Below, piece after piece: positions 34,701 through 46,145 of a DNA stretch of 64,000 bases. Position 1 is the stretch's first letter. Every line of letters begins with the position of its first letter. This DNA is from Gentiana macrophylla (taxonomy: Eukaryota; Streptophyta; Magnoliopsida; Gentianales; Gentianaceae): the NCBI GenBank assembly GCA_026214975.1, contig JAOBSW010000438.1, forward strand, positions 26,374-90,373, read 5' to 3'. Both the position numbers and the translations under genes were made by a program. The notes beneath the pieces were generated by a model that worked only from the letters and a program-made list of their open reading frames with translations, had not been told where the DNA came from and searched no databases.

Positions 34701-35392
34701 AACTGTGACGAGTTTAGCATGAAGGTTCGTTTGATCCGCGCGGGTGGCGTGGATGTATGTTTTGGCGAGTTGAGTTAGAAGTTTAAGTGTCCTCTCGTGT
34801 TAAATATTTACGGGTTGGGTCGAATTTGTCAGACCTCGCGTGTTTTTTGTTGAGCCCGACTTGGCGGAGCTCTGGTATCATACTTTAAGGGAGTCAAAAT
34901 TATTTCTGACTACTTTAGTGAGTTTGAAGTTTTGCAAACTTCATATATGCGGGTCTATTCTCTAGAATTTAATAATAAAATGCATAATAGAGCGAGTCAA
35001 TATGACATTAAAATAGAGTTAAGGAGGCATGGGGCATCGGAGGTGTTGAATGTACCCGATGTGGTTGGGCGAGCTCGGCTAGTTCGGACTGACTTATCTC
35101 ATGAAATTATTGGACGAGCGAGGGCCAGGCTAGTCTTGACTTCTTCGTTTAAAAACACGCGAGCGGGGCCAGGCTGATCGCGGCGTCTCGCGTGAAAGTA
35201 TTGAGACGAGCGAGGGCGGTGTGTTGACTTCGTTTTAGAAGCGGCGGCGCCAAACTTGCCAGACTTTGTCAAGCGTGTGTTTGTCCTGTAATTTCATTAA
35301 AGGCTATGCATACTAGAGAGAAAAATAATACTAGTAAATTAACGTACCGTTTGCTTATTGGTGTAATCTGTCAGTACCGAACTGAAGTCGGT

Positions 35393-35810
35393 CTTATAGA
35401 AGGCTCACTCGTCGGCGAGTTCCAAACATGATGCCGAACTAAATCAGACTTATAGAAGGCTCGTCCGAAGGTGAGTTCCAAATATGATGCTGAACTTAAT
35501 CGGACTTACAGAAGGCTCGCCCGAAGGCGAGTTCCAAATATGATGCCGACTTATAGAAGGCTCACCCGAAGGCGAGTTCCAAATATGATGCCGAACCCAA
35601 TCGGACTTATATAAGGCTCGCCCGAAGGCGTGTTCCAAATATGATGCCGAACCCAATCGGACTTATAGAAGCCTTCCCCGAAGGAGTTCCAAATATGATG
35701 CCGAACCCAATCGGACTTATAGAAGGCTCGCCCGAAGGCATGTTCCAAATATGATGCTGAATTATATCGGACTTATAGAAGGATCGCCCGAAGGCAAGTT
35801 CCAAAAATAA
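35393..35810 (+). repeat. 56-bp minisatellite, about 7 copies
   Basis: CGGACTTATAGAAGGCTCGC, then CCGAAGGCGAGTTCCAAATA and TGATGCCGAACCCAAT repeated. The small minus-strand ORFs with HHIWN repeats are translations of it. Confidence 0.93.
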
Positions 35811-36049
35811 GAAAGCTCGTCCCGACTCTTTAGGTCGGGAGAGTTCCAAGAATAAGATAGTTCGATCATTTAAGTTGTAGAAAACCTGTTAAGAGCTTGT
35901 ATTTTGAGAGCTCAGATTGGGAGAGCTCGGGAGGTCGACTCGGACCTTGGAGAGTTGAGGATTCGGGAGGTCGGCTCGGACGTTGGTGAGCTCGGGAGGT
36001 CGGCTCGGACCTTGGAGAGTTGAGGAAGAAAACCCGCAACTTATTTTGG

Positions 36050-36745
36050 TGTTATAGTAGCAACTCTCGGACGACGATCGGGCATCTAAACGGACTCCGA
36101 TCGACACAAAATTTAAAGGGCTTGTTTGTACCTCCTTCTTCTTCAATATGAACGGTGGAAATTTTGTTTTTACGGCTCACTCTCTGGGAATTAACATTAG
36201 ATCTAACTGCTGCGTTTTGGTGGTACAACAACAGCTTTGCGGCGTTGATCGGGCACCGAAACTGACTCCGATAGGCATGAAATTTGGAGGGATTATTCGC
36301 TCCTCTTCCTTGTTCAATCTGAACTGTAGAAATATTTTTCCAACGGCTCAATCTTTGGCAATTAGCCGCCGATGTGACTGCTGTGTTTTTTGGATGACAC
36401 AACAGCAGCTTTCTGGCGACGATCGGGCATAGAAACGGACTCCGATTGTCATGAAATTTGAATGGATTGATCGTATCTCTTTCTTCTTAAGTGTGAACGG
36501 TGGAAATCATTTTTCAACGGCTCAATCTCTAGAAATTAGCCTCCGACGAGACTTTTGCGTGTTTTGGTGATTCAGCAGCAGCTGCAACTTTATGGCAACA
36601 ATCGGGAATTGAAACGGACTCCGATCGTCTTGAAATTTGAAGGGATTGTTTGCCACACCGTCTTCTTCAATATGAACGGTGGAAATTGTATTTTGTCGGC
36701 TCAATCTCCGGAAATTAGCCGTAGATATGACTACGTTTTTTCTGT
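36050..36745 (-). repeat. Leader tandem repeat, about 176 bp x 4
   Basis: Anchored by CGGACTCCGATC-type words at about 36088, 36264, 36436 and 36616 and by GAACGGTGGAAAT words between them. It lies between the primer-binding site and the interior, so it would be the transcribed 5' leader of the gypsy element. Confidence 0.85.
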
Positions 36746-36783
36746 TGGATTCTGGAGCTTTTCATGGGATTATCAAGCAAAGA

Positions 36784-36804
36784 GGCCCTCCTTCTAGCGC
36801 CAAT
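36784..36804 (-). promoter_or_regulatory. Gypsy primer-binding site
   Basis: ATTGGCGCTAGAAGGAGGGC directly inside the 5' LTR on the minus strand; TTGGCGC starts are usual for tRNA-primed plant gypsy elements. Confidence 0.65.
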
Positions 36805-37593
36805 TGACAATCCAAAAATCGTCGGGGTAAAATCCTAGGGTTCTTCCCTTGGTGATAACCTAAGGGTGCTCCAGAAACACAAAGAACGATGAAAGAGAGG
36901 GGGAGATTTGGGATGTTTTTTACTGCACTTGAGATGTTGTTTCTCAAGCTGCCTACGTATCCAATGGTGTATTGGAATCAAGTCTTCGTAGTTCCTTAGG
37001 GATGGTTTATATGGAGAAGAGTTATGCCCTAAGGCGGCATGGGCCTTGTCCATGTTGGGCTTGGATTGCCGTGTTCCCTAAGGAAAAGATAAGGATTATT
37101 TGATGTCCTTGATTGTAGGAGATAATTACGGTATTCGAATATTTGTATTAAGTGATAGAGATTGGAGTCTTTATGGCTCGGGATTCTTTCGTAGTTATCT
37201 ATTTATCATAAGCGTGGGGAATCGATTAGGGACCGACTCGCCGACTTAGGTGGCCCGAGCCGGATCAGTTGAACCGACATCTGAGGTCGGGAGAATAGCC
37301 GAGTTGTCACGAGCTCGAGTCTTGTGTGTAGAATAATAGGTCCGAGAGGGACTTAGCCCAACCGATAAGGTTGGTCAAAGGTAGGTTAGATTACAAGTCT
37401 TTGGCCGACCGCTTGCAGTCGGGTGAATCCGTACTTGGTCTCGAGTATTGGAGGTCGGTGCTGAGTGCGGGTGATCCGGGAGAGATGGAGTGACTAGCCA
37501 GACTGGGTCACTCTGCGTCGTTTCTCTCTCCCTACTTAGTGTTGAGCCACTGAAAAGGTAGCACGTAGGTAGGCCTATTTTTTGGCAGCATCC
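36805..37593 (-). mobile_element. 5' LTR of the gypsy element (789 bp)
   Basis: TGACAATCCAAAAATCG to GGCAGCATCC; the last base differs from the CA end of its partner. Followed by the duplication TGCGG. Confidence 0.85.
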
Positions 37594-37870
37594 TGCGGCA
37601 TTCATCCAGAGGAATAATCAGAGCATCCTCATCAGTTTCCGGACCAACAAGATTATCAACCACCTCTTGATATTCTGATAGCTCCTCCGTATCCTCACCT
37701 TCTCCGACATACATACTGGTGTCAGAAAATCTGCCCTGAACAATATCGACTCCACCGGTTTGGTGCCAGACCGACGAGTGCGAGCTTGGGCCTCCGCCTT
37801 TATGTCTCTCGATAGACTGGCGAAGTAAATCTATCACACGTTGGCTCCGATCAATCGGCATGCTGTCCAT
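37594..37870 (-). pseudogene. DUF4283 ORF, N-terminal part
   Basis: ATG at 37870: MDSMPIDRSQRVIDLLRQSI, then an acidic stretch (VGEGEDTEELSEYQEVVDNL) and ALIIPLDECR, where the gypsy element interrupts. The reading continues at 30926 with LWRPWRR after removal of the insertion and one TGCGG. Upstream 37871-38020 is the leader. Confidence 0.75.
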
Positions 37871-38020
37871 CTTCGATTGATTTGGAGTTGATGGGGTGAC
37901 GGCGGCGGTTCAGGGGAGCCCTAAATCGCCAGTTTGTAGTTGATAGAATTTGGTTTTTTTCACTATAAATTGTCCTTACCACGAGAAAAAAAGGGATTTA
38001 GTTCTGCAATGATTTAATTT

Positions 38021-38193
38021 TACCGAATCAACTCTCTACTAGCTGCTCTAATCACCTTATTTATACTACATAAGATTGTGATTTGCAATATAGAAATTAG
38101 TTGCAATTGTCTTATAAGTAACTTTCTAACTTCAACTATATATGCAATTACTAATTAATTAACGATAAATACATAACTTTATAGTGTAATACA
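38021..38193 (-). mobile_element. Copia 3' LTR, inner part
   Basis: The minus strand starts TGTATTACACTATAAAG. It is directly preceded by a textbook polypurine tract AGCTTGAGGGGGG (38194-38206). Continues at 25568 beyond the non-LTR insertion. Confidence 0.75.
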
Positions 38194-38456
38194 CCCCCCT
38201 CAAGCTGGATTAGGGGAGTGTATATTCTTGATTGGAAAATGCTAAAGTAATCTGTGAGACAATGGTCTATCCATTGGCTTTGTTAGTAGGTCAACAAGGT
38301 GCAGTTTTGTTGAATTGGAAGTGGTTTGACTAATATTTCTCTCTAATGAAGTGGCAATTTAATTCAATAGGTTTGGTGCGTTCATGGAACATTGGATTCT
38401 CTACAAGTTGAATAGCACTGTTGTTGTCACTGGAGATAGGTACAACAACAGGATAA
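38194..38456 (-). pseudogene. Copia RNase H end and polypurine tract
   Basis: Minus frame VVVPISSDNNSAIQLVENPM, then FHERTKPIELNCHFIREK matches the end of copia RNase H (DNxSAI, NPxFHxRTKHIE). Downstream it decays into stops before the polypurine tract. Cut at 38457 by another LTR. Confidence 0.8.
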
Positions 38457-40406
38457 TGTTAGAAAATCTACGTGAGAACTAAGCGGAATTTAAAAATTAT
38501 TTTCTTTTTACCAGGATCGATTTCGTTTAAGCAACAAACAAATAAGTAGCAAACGAGAAAGTTGTCTTGGATGATCTAAAAGATCGAAGCTTTATCGTTT
38601 ACGAAGGAGTAGTGGTGCACGGAGCCGCCCAAGCGTTTGGCTTCTACCGCTAGTCCACAAGAACAACCCGCTGGAATCCCACCATGGATTGCTACTAGAA
38701 AAACTCAGTTGCGAGACCGACCTTTTCTCTCTTTCAAAACTCTCTCTAGGAAGCTCTCTTATTTTCTAGTAAATTAGAACTCTTCTAATACTGATGTACA
38801 AAAGAGCTAGCCAACCCCTTGCTTATATAGGGTATATGGTGCCACCCCTTGTCCCAATCCCATTGGGAAAAGCTTCTTGCGTGGAGTAAGGAGAAATAAA
38901 ACTTTTTACCAGAAAAATAAGAAAAATATATTTGATTGATTTATCGCATTAAGTACTTTCCTTAAAATCATATTTGACAAATATTCAATATCTTATATTA
39001 AATACTTTCCAAGATATATATTGTCAATATCTAATATTCAATATATCTTTATTATATTACATAAGTGTGTATATATATATATATATATATATCAATTACA
39101 CATATGCATATATCATAAATACATACACACGCATATTCCATATATATATACATTAATATCTAATATCAATACATAATAATATAATACTATGATTAATTAA
39201 TTTGGAATATCCATGTGTATCATATACACTATATAAATTTTGACCCATGTATAATATATATACATATTTAATTAATCAACATAATTTTATCTAGTATTTA
39301 ATATATTCATAATAAATAAATACCAACATATTAATTTATCACTATAACACTATATAGTCGAGATAAACATTCCTTATTTGGTTATCACTCTAACCACATT
39401 TTAATCCGGCTAGATGTTCTTATGTGTATGACCCGATAGGCTTCCGAATATGTTGGCCGTCGGCACAAAGTGCATTTACTAAAATACTCTTCATACCTAA
39501 CGATCACGAAATAGCGTCTAGCAACACATCGTTATCCCCAATCATCCGAAGAGTCAAATTCAATGACTACTACCTTTCATGTGAAACGGTTACCGTGTAA
39601 ATAGAATCATATCGCTGTCACAATATCCATATGGTCGTATCTCGAGTGTCAATACATTAACGACCGTATCTTATAATCTGTATATCCTACTCTCTCGAAG
39701 TAACATATCACTTCCGCTTTGTAAAGACTTTCGAGACTAAGACATTCCTTATAAGAAGGCCCTTTTGGATATTACTCTTATTCATAGAATACGCGATTTC
39801 CGGACGAGCAATATGAATCCTATGCATGCTTCATTATCACACCCAATCACTACCGCATGATCGCTCCATGGCTAGGGGAAACTTTAATAGTGTCAAAGTA
39901 TGACAATCCACACCGTGATGTCATGAAGAATCCATTCTTAGGATAATTACACAACCGCCACATAGTGCGACACTTAATAAAGTAAGTGGGTCGATCCTAA
40001 CATACGCATTCTCTAATACCCATCCACGTACAGTCCAAGTGTCTCTACACTTCAATAGACGAGATCTATCCCTATCTTCATTATGATCAAATAGATCTAA
40101 TACGTGCTAGTCTAATCGTACTATTAATGTCCCATTTAATAGCACATACGACTAGAGACATTTAAGTATCAAACCCTTTAAAGTGATTCGAGATCTCATC
40201 AACCATAATCACCATTATGATTTCTCTTTCACAGTTTGACACTAGGGACATTATCATATATATTCAATATCATAATTGGTTCGTTAAACGAACAAATATA
40301 TAATTACAGAAAAGCCATTTATTAGATGTATAAACATAAAGAAATAGTGGAAATGATCCGACCGGTCGAACCAGTCAAACTGATTGGGTCAGACACTATT
40401 TCAACA
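38457..40406 (-). mobile_element. Copia 3' LTR, 1950 bp, different family
   Basis: Plus ends TGTTAGAAAATC and CTATTTCAACA. The minus strand is preceded by AGGCCAAGTGGGAGAT, the characteristic copia polypurine tract before TGTTG. A minus-strand TATA (CCCTATATAAGCAAGGGG) is at about 38815-38832. The 5' LTR of this element was not found in the window. Confidence 0.8.
39068..39092. repeat. (AT)n microsatellite
   Basis: Alternating AT inside the LTR. Confidence 0.92.
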
Positions 40407-41532
40407 ATCTCCCACTTGGCCTAAAGCCAATCACTCGTACACACAAGACCAAGTTGAAACACAAGAATCTCATGCAATATTCGCAACCAACCCTAAGCGT
40501 GAACGGATCATTATCCATGGGGACTCGGACTATCTTCATATCATGCTCCAAATGATCAAGTCAAAGGAACCTCCTCAACACACACATAAATCTCTGAGGA
40601 GACCACGGTCCTTGCTTCAAGCAATGAATCTACTTACTATACCCGACCATATAGAAAAGGTGGAAGAACCATACAAGGTTGAGGAATGAACCTCTTAGAT
40701 CTATGTCTTTGCTCATTCTACCTCTAAGGAAATATTGGCCCGAGTTGTAGAATCTACTGGTGATATCTAGCTAAGAACATTTCCGACTCCTTGTATCACC
40801 TAAATCAAAGTGACTGCAAACCCATACTGTAGCTCCCACTATCTTCATAAGATTCAGGGTATACATCTGTATATCTACGTTCATCAAATTCCAAGTTTCA
40901 ATAACCTAGGAACCCATCCTTAACACCTTTAAGGATATTCTCGACATATACCAGAATTACTTTCATACTTACTCATGACTCTTCATAGAGTATGAACATT
41001 TGTTTTAACTCACAACACTTATGATGGATCATATTGCAGTAGCAAAGGGAACCTTCCATAAGTATCATCTTTCACCTTATCCTTTAGGGTGACGTCTAAC
41101 ATAGAGCCAGATCCGAGATTGCGGCTAGAAGTATCTCTTGTTGTGATCTATGATAATCTCTTTTAGCATCCCATCTAATAGGGTGAACTTTCATGATCCA
41201 GCAGTATCTAAATCTATCAATATAGATTTTTATTTCCAAAAATAAAAACTGCCATTCCTAGATCTTTCGTAAAGACCTTGAAATACCAAACATTAATTGA
41301 CTGTAACATGGGGTGTTGATTCCGAGAAGGATATCCAACACCTTGCTTGAAAACTGTAAATTTCCCACTAACCCTTTTGCACATTAGGCATATCTTTCCT
41401 CTTGATGAAATCAAACTCTTTTGATTCTCAAAGTAAATGACTCACATAGAGAAACTTGTTTGTGTCCATTATTGGATCTCATAAGCTTACACATCATGTT
41501 ATTGTCTATGCACATCAAGCCTTTGGCCCAAC
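40407..41532 (-). pseudogene. Degraded interior of the copia element
   Basis: Next to the polypurine tract. A minus-strand ILVYVENILKGVK near 40940 looks like a ruined YVDD box of copia RT (VLYVDDILL). It lies only about 530 bp from the LTR, so RNase H is largely deleted. No other domain is recognised. Confidence 0.4.
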
Positions 41533-42896
41533 TGTTGGTCTTAGAGAAAGGTGAAAGTATAGTCAAAAGTTGGGTGAATAACTATACTTGAATTTCAAAA
41601 ACATTTTTCTATTCTAAAAGCTTTTGGGTTGCGGATAAGTCTCTTCTAAGCACACACAAAGTATAAATAAAATGCAATAAATAAATGTTGTAAAGTAAAG
41701 TGCAGTAAATAATTGACCACAAAAGTTTATAGTGGTTCAGGGTGGTGTAATCCCTTAATACACTCCTCTCCTATGATGATTGGAGGAATTCACTATTGTC
41801 TTTCACCAATACAATAGTATGATTGTCCTTGGCTATACATGCTTCACAATCTCAAGACTATCACTCATTGGCTACTAAAGCTTCAGTGACTCGGTCTTCC
41901 ACACTGCTCCTTGAGAACAAATCTTTTAGCAGCTATCACTTCGAATGGTGCAATTCCTTCTTAGATAGTCGTATTCAATTGCTTCAGTTTGGTGTGAATT
42001 GGATTCACGGAGAGATGATCAGACTCAGTACTTGATATGGATTTGATGCTCTATTCTCTGAGTTTGATTTGCTAGATTTTTCTTTTCAATTCAAAATGAA
42101 GGCTTCTGAAATTGACAGAGTTTCAGCACTTTTTCCTGTGTGTTCACGTATATTTTTTTGTCTGTCAATGCCTTCTATTTATAGCCTTGATTATCCTTGA
42201 ATTTTTGAAACTCCATCCATTGGCTATTAAATGTAGAGAATAATCCTTGATTTATTTCTTCATCTTTCCTTGATTCATTCTCCATAATTTCAGTGATCCG
42301 GATTTTCTTCAAACGTCCACCATAAAATCCGTCCTTGATTGATTCTGCATTAATTGCTTGATCTTCGATTTGAATATATTGCAGACATCATGACTATCAA
42401 ATTTGACTTAATTGGCTATTCTGATCATTGCTTCGCCATTCAGATACTCTTCACCGTCATTCCTTTAGTCAGCCGGTAGAACTTTCTCTTAGCCGGTTTG
42501 TTTTTTTCCTTCTTCATTGATTCCTGATGTCAATGTACATTTGTACTTCACTGATCCTTGATTTGGGTGAGATCAGTGCACACCATATTCAAAAAGAATA
42601 GATTACATCACTTGTAAAAAGTCTTAGACTTACCCAAGGTCATCACAGACTTCCCCAGTTGTAAGTCGGTCCATAGGTATTCACTTCTTTGAAATTTGGT
42701 TCCTTGGTTGTCTTCACTAATTCGCTCTAATATCTTTCTTGAGCCGTCCTACCGGTCTATTACTGGTTCTTGTCGACTTAACTTATACAACATGTCGGAC
42801 TTAAGTACATTCTTATCTGAGATATTTCTAACTTATTTCGAGGCTTGCTATAACAACTAGTATGGCCATCATCAAAACATTAAAATGTTCCTAACA
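41533..42896 (-). mobile_element. Solo copia LTR (1364 bp)
   Basis: The minus strand begins TGTTAGGAACATTTTAATGT and TTTGATGATG, a start known from large plant copia (SIRE-like) LTRs, and ends in CCAACA. Flanks CCAAC (41528-41532) and CCAAT (42897-42901) are a 5-bp duplication with one change. A minus-strand TATA (CTATAAATAGAAGG) lies at 42171-42186. No interior sequence. Confidence 0.78.
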
Positions 42897-42901
42897 CCAA
42901 T

Positions 42902-45280
42902 GTTTTCAACACTATCATATAGCCATGATACGAAGCTACAATGAGCATTATCTGAATAGACTTAAGCATAGCTGGTAGCATAAAGGTAATTACAAGGCTT
43001 ACACCTCGTAGCCTTTAGCCATCAACATAGCTTAACTAGTAATCGTATTACCTTCCATGTCGAGTCTTTTCGAAAGACAGACTGTTGTACCTTTCAAAGC
43101 ATTCCCTTCAGTAATCTGGACTCGGTTCATAACCCATTTGTCATTCATGGAATCTAATTCGAGACATTATGGCTCCAAGTCATGTCTCTTAATCTTGCCT
43201 TTCAAGGATTCCTATATAAGTCGTGAGATCTTTATTTTTCAAGATGAACACACCAGTAGCCCTTTCAGGCTTATGGTGATCTGCTGGCTCACAGAATACT
43301 TGTGTGCACTGAGAAGTGTCTTACACATCATCATTATGCTGCGTCTGCTCACGTTTCTGATGGTTGAATATCTCATTGTGGTTCTCAAACTACTTTTGAG
43401 ATTTCATTTACTCCCATTGTTTCTTTTGGAAGAAACACTTCCTTTTAGAAGACAGCATGTTTGGAGGCAAAAACATTTGCTCCGCGGGGAAGAAAATATT
43501 ATCTAGCGTACTTGGTAAGATATCCCACAAATTTGCACATGTCATACTAGGCTTCAAGCCTTTCAGACATTGCATGCCTGCTAGAAGCACGACAACCTTA
43601 AATCATCGGTTAAGATGGATTTGATGTCATCGTCTTCCATATCTGATATTGAATTCATTCACCTTGATTTTCGGAACTCGGCTAGGTATATGTTTCGAAC
43701 GAGGGCTCTATCCCAAAATAGGTAAGGGATACTTTGCATGGCTTACGTCACAACTTTATCGTATAAAGTCTTGTTTCCACTTTAGAAACATAATCTAATT
43801 ACGTATCCCAAAATGGTATTCTTTGGGGAGAATCTAATTCTTTCTCGGACAACCACGAAACACCCTTCGAGGATTAATTGCTTCAATCAATTGAAGATTA
43901 ATTCTTAAGTTGTTTATCAATCTCGTACTAGTTTGAACTTTTCAGACTTTTTGAATTTCGCACTTCACTAAGTACTTTCAACTATTTATAAAATAGTCAA
44001 AGAGATTAATAAAAAATGATATCATTTGTGGAATTATTTGCCATAAGCCAACAAATATAAGTATGTTTAAGCTTTAGGCAATTTTCTAGATTTTATAACC
44101 TTTTCATAAAAGAATATTTTAATCATCCTTAGATAAGTTACATATTACCCACATGATTCATAATCACGTGGTTCAGACATCATCAGAATGACATTTGATT
44201 ACATGATTCTCTTCCACAGAGACTATGTCTAGAACAACCACAAAATATCAAGGATAACAACTATATAAATATTTGGTTGAGATGTTATCACATATATCAA
44301 CTATATAGTGACTGTAATATAGTATGTTGGATTCGCCGACTATCCAATTTTATCGGAATAACATTTATTCCTTACAATTGAATTTGTCTACTAAATCCTA
44401 AAAAACAACTGAATTTGTGTTTTTATAAAAACCGGAACGCAATAACATTTATTTAGTTCCTTTATCAGTTTACTAGACTCGGAATATTATATAGTAAATG
44501 GTTTGCATGAAATCATATGGGTAATACGGAATATTATATAGTAAATGGTTTGCATGAAATCATGTGGTTTGCATGAAATCATTTGTATCAGAATGAGGAA
44601 GCGATTGCTCATTCTCTCCATGTGTTTCCTCTCTATTCCTTGATAGATTAACAGCTTCACGCCTACATATTCCACCAAATAGCTAAAAATAACGGAATAA
44701 AACAAAAGGAGAAGTAGATAGCGCGTAAAGAAATAATATATTTTCTGAGACTTGGTTCATGTTTTCTCTTGAATCGTTGGTCATTTCGACCTTTGCTTTA
44801 ATCTTCCATGCTTGGTTTATTTCAACCTGAGATGTATGAGTATGCATCCAACTTTACACCATCTTTACAAATAAAACCACTCCTACACTTGATTCCATAT
44901 ATGATTACGCAGACAACCATGGCCAAAAGCGTGATATCTAACTCAGTGATTTTTTGAGATGCTACCACTTATTCGATGTTATTATAGTAGCAATACAAGC
45001 GGATCCAAGAAAACAAAGAGCGTTTCCCTGTCACATTTAACTGCAAAAATGAGACAGAGACAAAAATAAAGTCATATGCCTTTTCAGTTTTAGGACAAGG
45101 ATGGAACCCTTAGAACTAACTAAATATTTGATTATGACAGATCCTACTCACAAAATCAAATGAAAGGCCACCTAAAATTTTCCAGGCAAGTGTTATAGTA
45201 AATATATCCTGCACAAGAAAACAAGAAAGATATATATAGGCCACCCGGAAAAGCATCTACTAATAAACAATGCTTTTGGA
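42902..45280. other. Decayed element DNA or intergenic; a 48-bp duplication
   Basis: No reliable frame. ORFs such as 43057-43506 lack any recognisable domain. GGAATATTATATAGTAAATG with the following GTTTGCATGAAATCAT occurs at about 44481 and 44529, plus a third partial TGGTTTGCATGAAATCAT at about 44565. Confidence 0.5.
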
Positions 45281-45289
45281 TGGTTTCAG

Positions 45290-45410
45290 CTTTAGTCAAC
45301 ATTACATACCAGGACAAGTCTTCCGGCTCTTTGAGCCTTTGGGAATCGAACCCACGACCTAGTAAAAGTAGTGCCTCATTTATACCAGCTAAGCCAACTT
45401 ATGTTGGCAC
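45290..45410 (-). mobile_element. tRNA-derived SINE
   Basis: On the minus strand TGGCTTAGCTGG (A box, 45396-45385) and GGGTTCGATTCCC (B box, 45353-45341) have the order and spacing of a pol III promoter. A tail region follows to about 45290. No acceptor-stem pairing is visible, so it is a SINE and not a tRNA gene. Confidence 0.6.
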
Positions 45411-45903
45411 TATGTACATAGACCAGATGATGCATGCCGAGCACATTGATAAGGACATGATCCTAACATGAATGAACATACTTCAATACAGGACAAGATT
45501 AAAGGATAGCTTAATATGCATACAGCAGAGAAGTATTCAAACAAACCTTTAAATTACCACATATCATCTGCGAGACCGCCGAGTTAACTCATGTATTCAA
45601 GAAAATAATATAATTCAAAAAGAAGGGTAAAATGCAAGAGAAAAACATTACAACTTGCCCCATTATTGATGCAGGAAACATAAGTAAGCAAGCGTTATAA
45701 ACATTTACATTAGAACATCATAAAAACGTACAACATAGTGCAAAGAAGCTCGTTTTTTATTTACCAAGAAGCCAGGAGAAAGCAAAGATGAAAAATTTAA
45801 CGTCCTCCCCAAGTCACCTCGGACAAACGTCCATAAAAGCAAATCCGGCCCACAAATAATTCCTACAGAAAAAATACCGATGTATACAAACACATCATCA
45901 TCC
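45411..45903. other. Intergenic; nothing recognised
   Basis: AT-rich with no supported feature. Confidence 0.5.
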
Positions 45904-46145
45904 CACTACAAAAAAAAGTTCTTCTTGTGACGAAGTTTTAGTGAAAAATACTAAATTTGTCACAAAATGATAGCTTCTTGTGACTACAACTTTGTCATAA
46001 AATGTGTATTTATTAGTGACAACAAGACAATGTTGTCACAAGAAGTTTTCAGATTTATTGCAAGTACAATGACATTCCAAGAGAAGATTGTAACATAACT
46101 TGGTATGATCTTTTGTGACAAGCCAATTGTCATAAAATGCATAGC
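45904..46145. mobile_element. CACTA-type transposon end with subterminal repeats
   Basis: CACTACAAAAAAAAG is a classical CACTA (En/Spm) terminus. Within 220 bp the word TTGTGAC or its complement GTCACAA/GTGACAA recurs at about 45926, 45979, 46014, 46034 and 46115, in both directions, as in CACTA subterminal regions. The partner end was not found before 47767. Confidence 0.65.

Larger units (their letters stand above)
30927..37593 (-). mobile_element. Non-autonomous Ty3/gypsy (LARD-like) element, 6.67 kb
   Basis: Two LTRs (30927-31686 and 36805-37593) start TGAC and share most of their sequence. Target duplication TGCGG is perfect (30922-30926 and 37594-37598). The primer-binding site at 36784-36804 fixes the orientation as minus. 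The 5.1-kb interior contains no gag, protease, RT or integrase. In their place it has a 5' leader tandem repeat, a 56-bp minisatellite, CCCCCAGTATG spacers and an antisense coiled-coil ORF. It is inserted in the DUF4283 ORF. Confidence 0.85.
25569..38020 (-). mobile_element. Non-LTR insertion carrying a DUF4283 ORF, split by two LTR elements
   Basis: Bounded by a perfect 17-bp target duplication. The left (3') end has a T-rich start on the plus strand (TTTGTTTTGAAAA, a decayed polyA tail); the right (5') end has a leader before an ATG at 37870. Net length without the two LTR insertions is about 2 kb. It carries only the ORF1-like protein and no endonuclease or RT, so it was mobilised in trans, either as a non-autonomous LINE derivative or as a processed copy of a host DUF4283 gene. 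Confidence 0.75.

Noticed and set aside
35450..35849. Overlapping minus-strand ORFs with HHIWN repeats
   Set aside because: Translations of the 56-bp minisatellite.
43057..43506. 149-residue plus-strand ORF, one of the longest in the window
   Set aside because: No domain, no splice or promoter support, and it lies in decayed element DNA; likely chance.
45340..45410. tRNA gene on the minus strand
   Set aside because: A and B boxes are present but no acceptor or anticodon stems can be formed by eye; SINE fits better.
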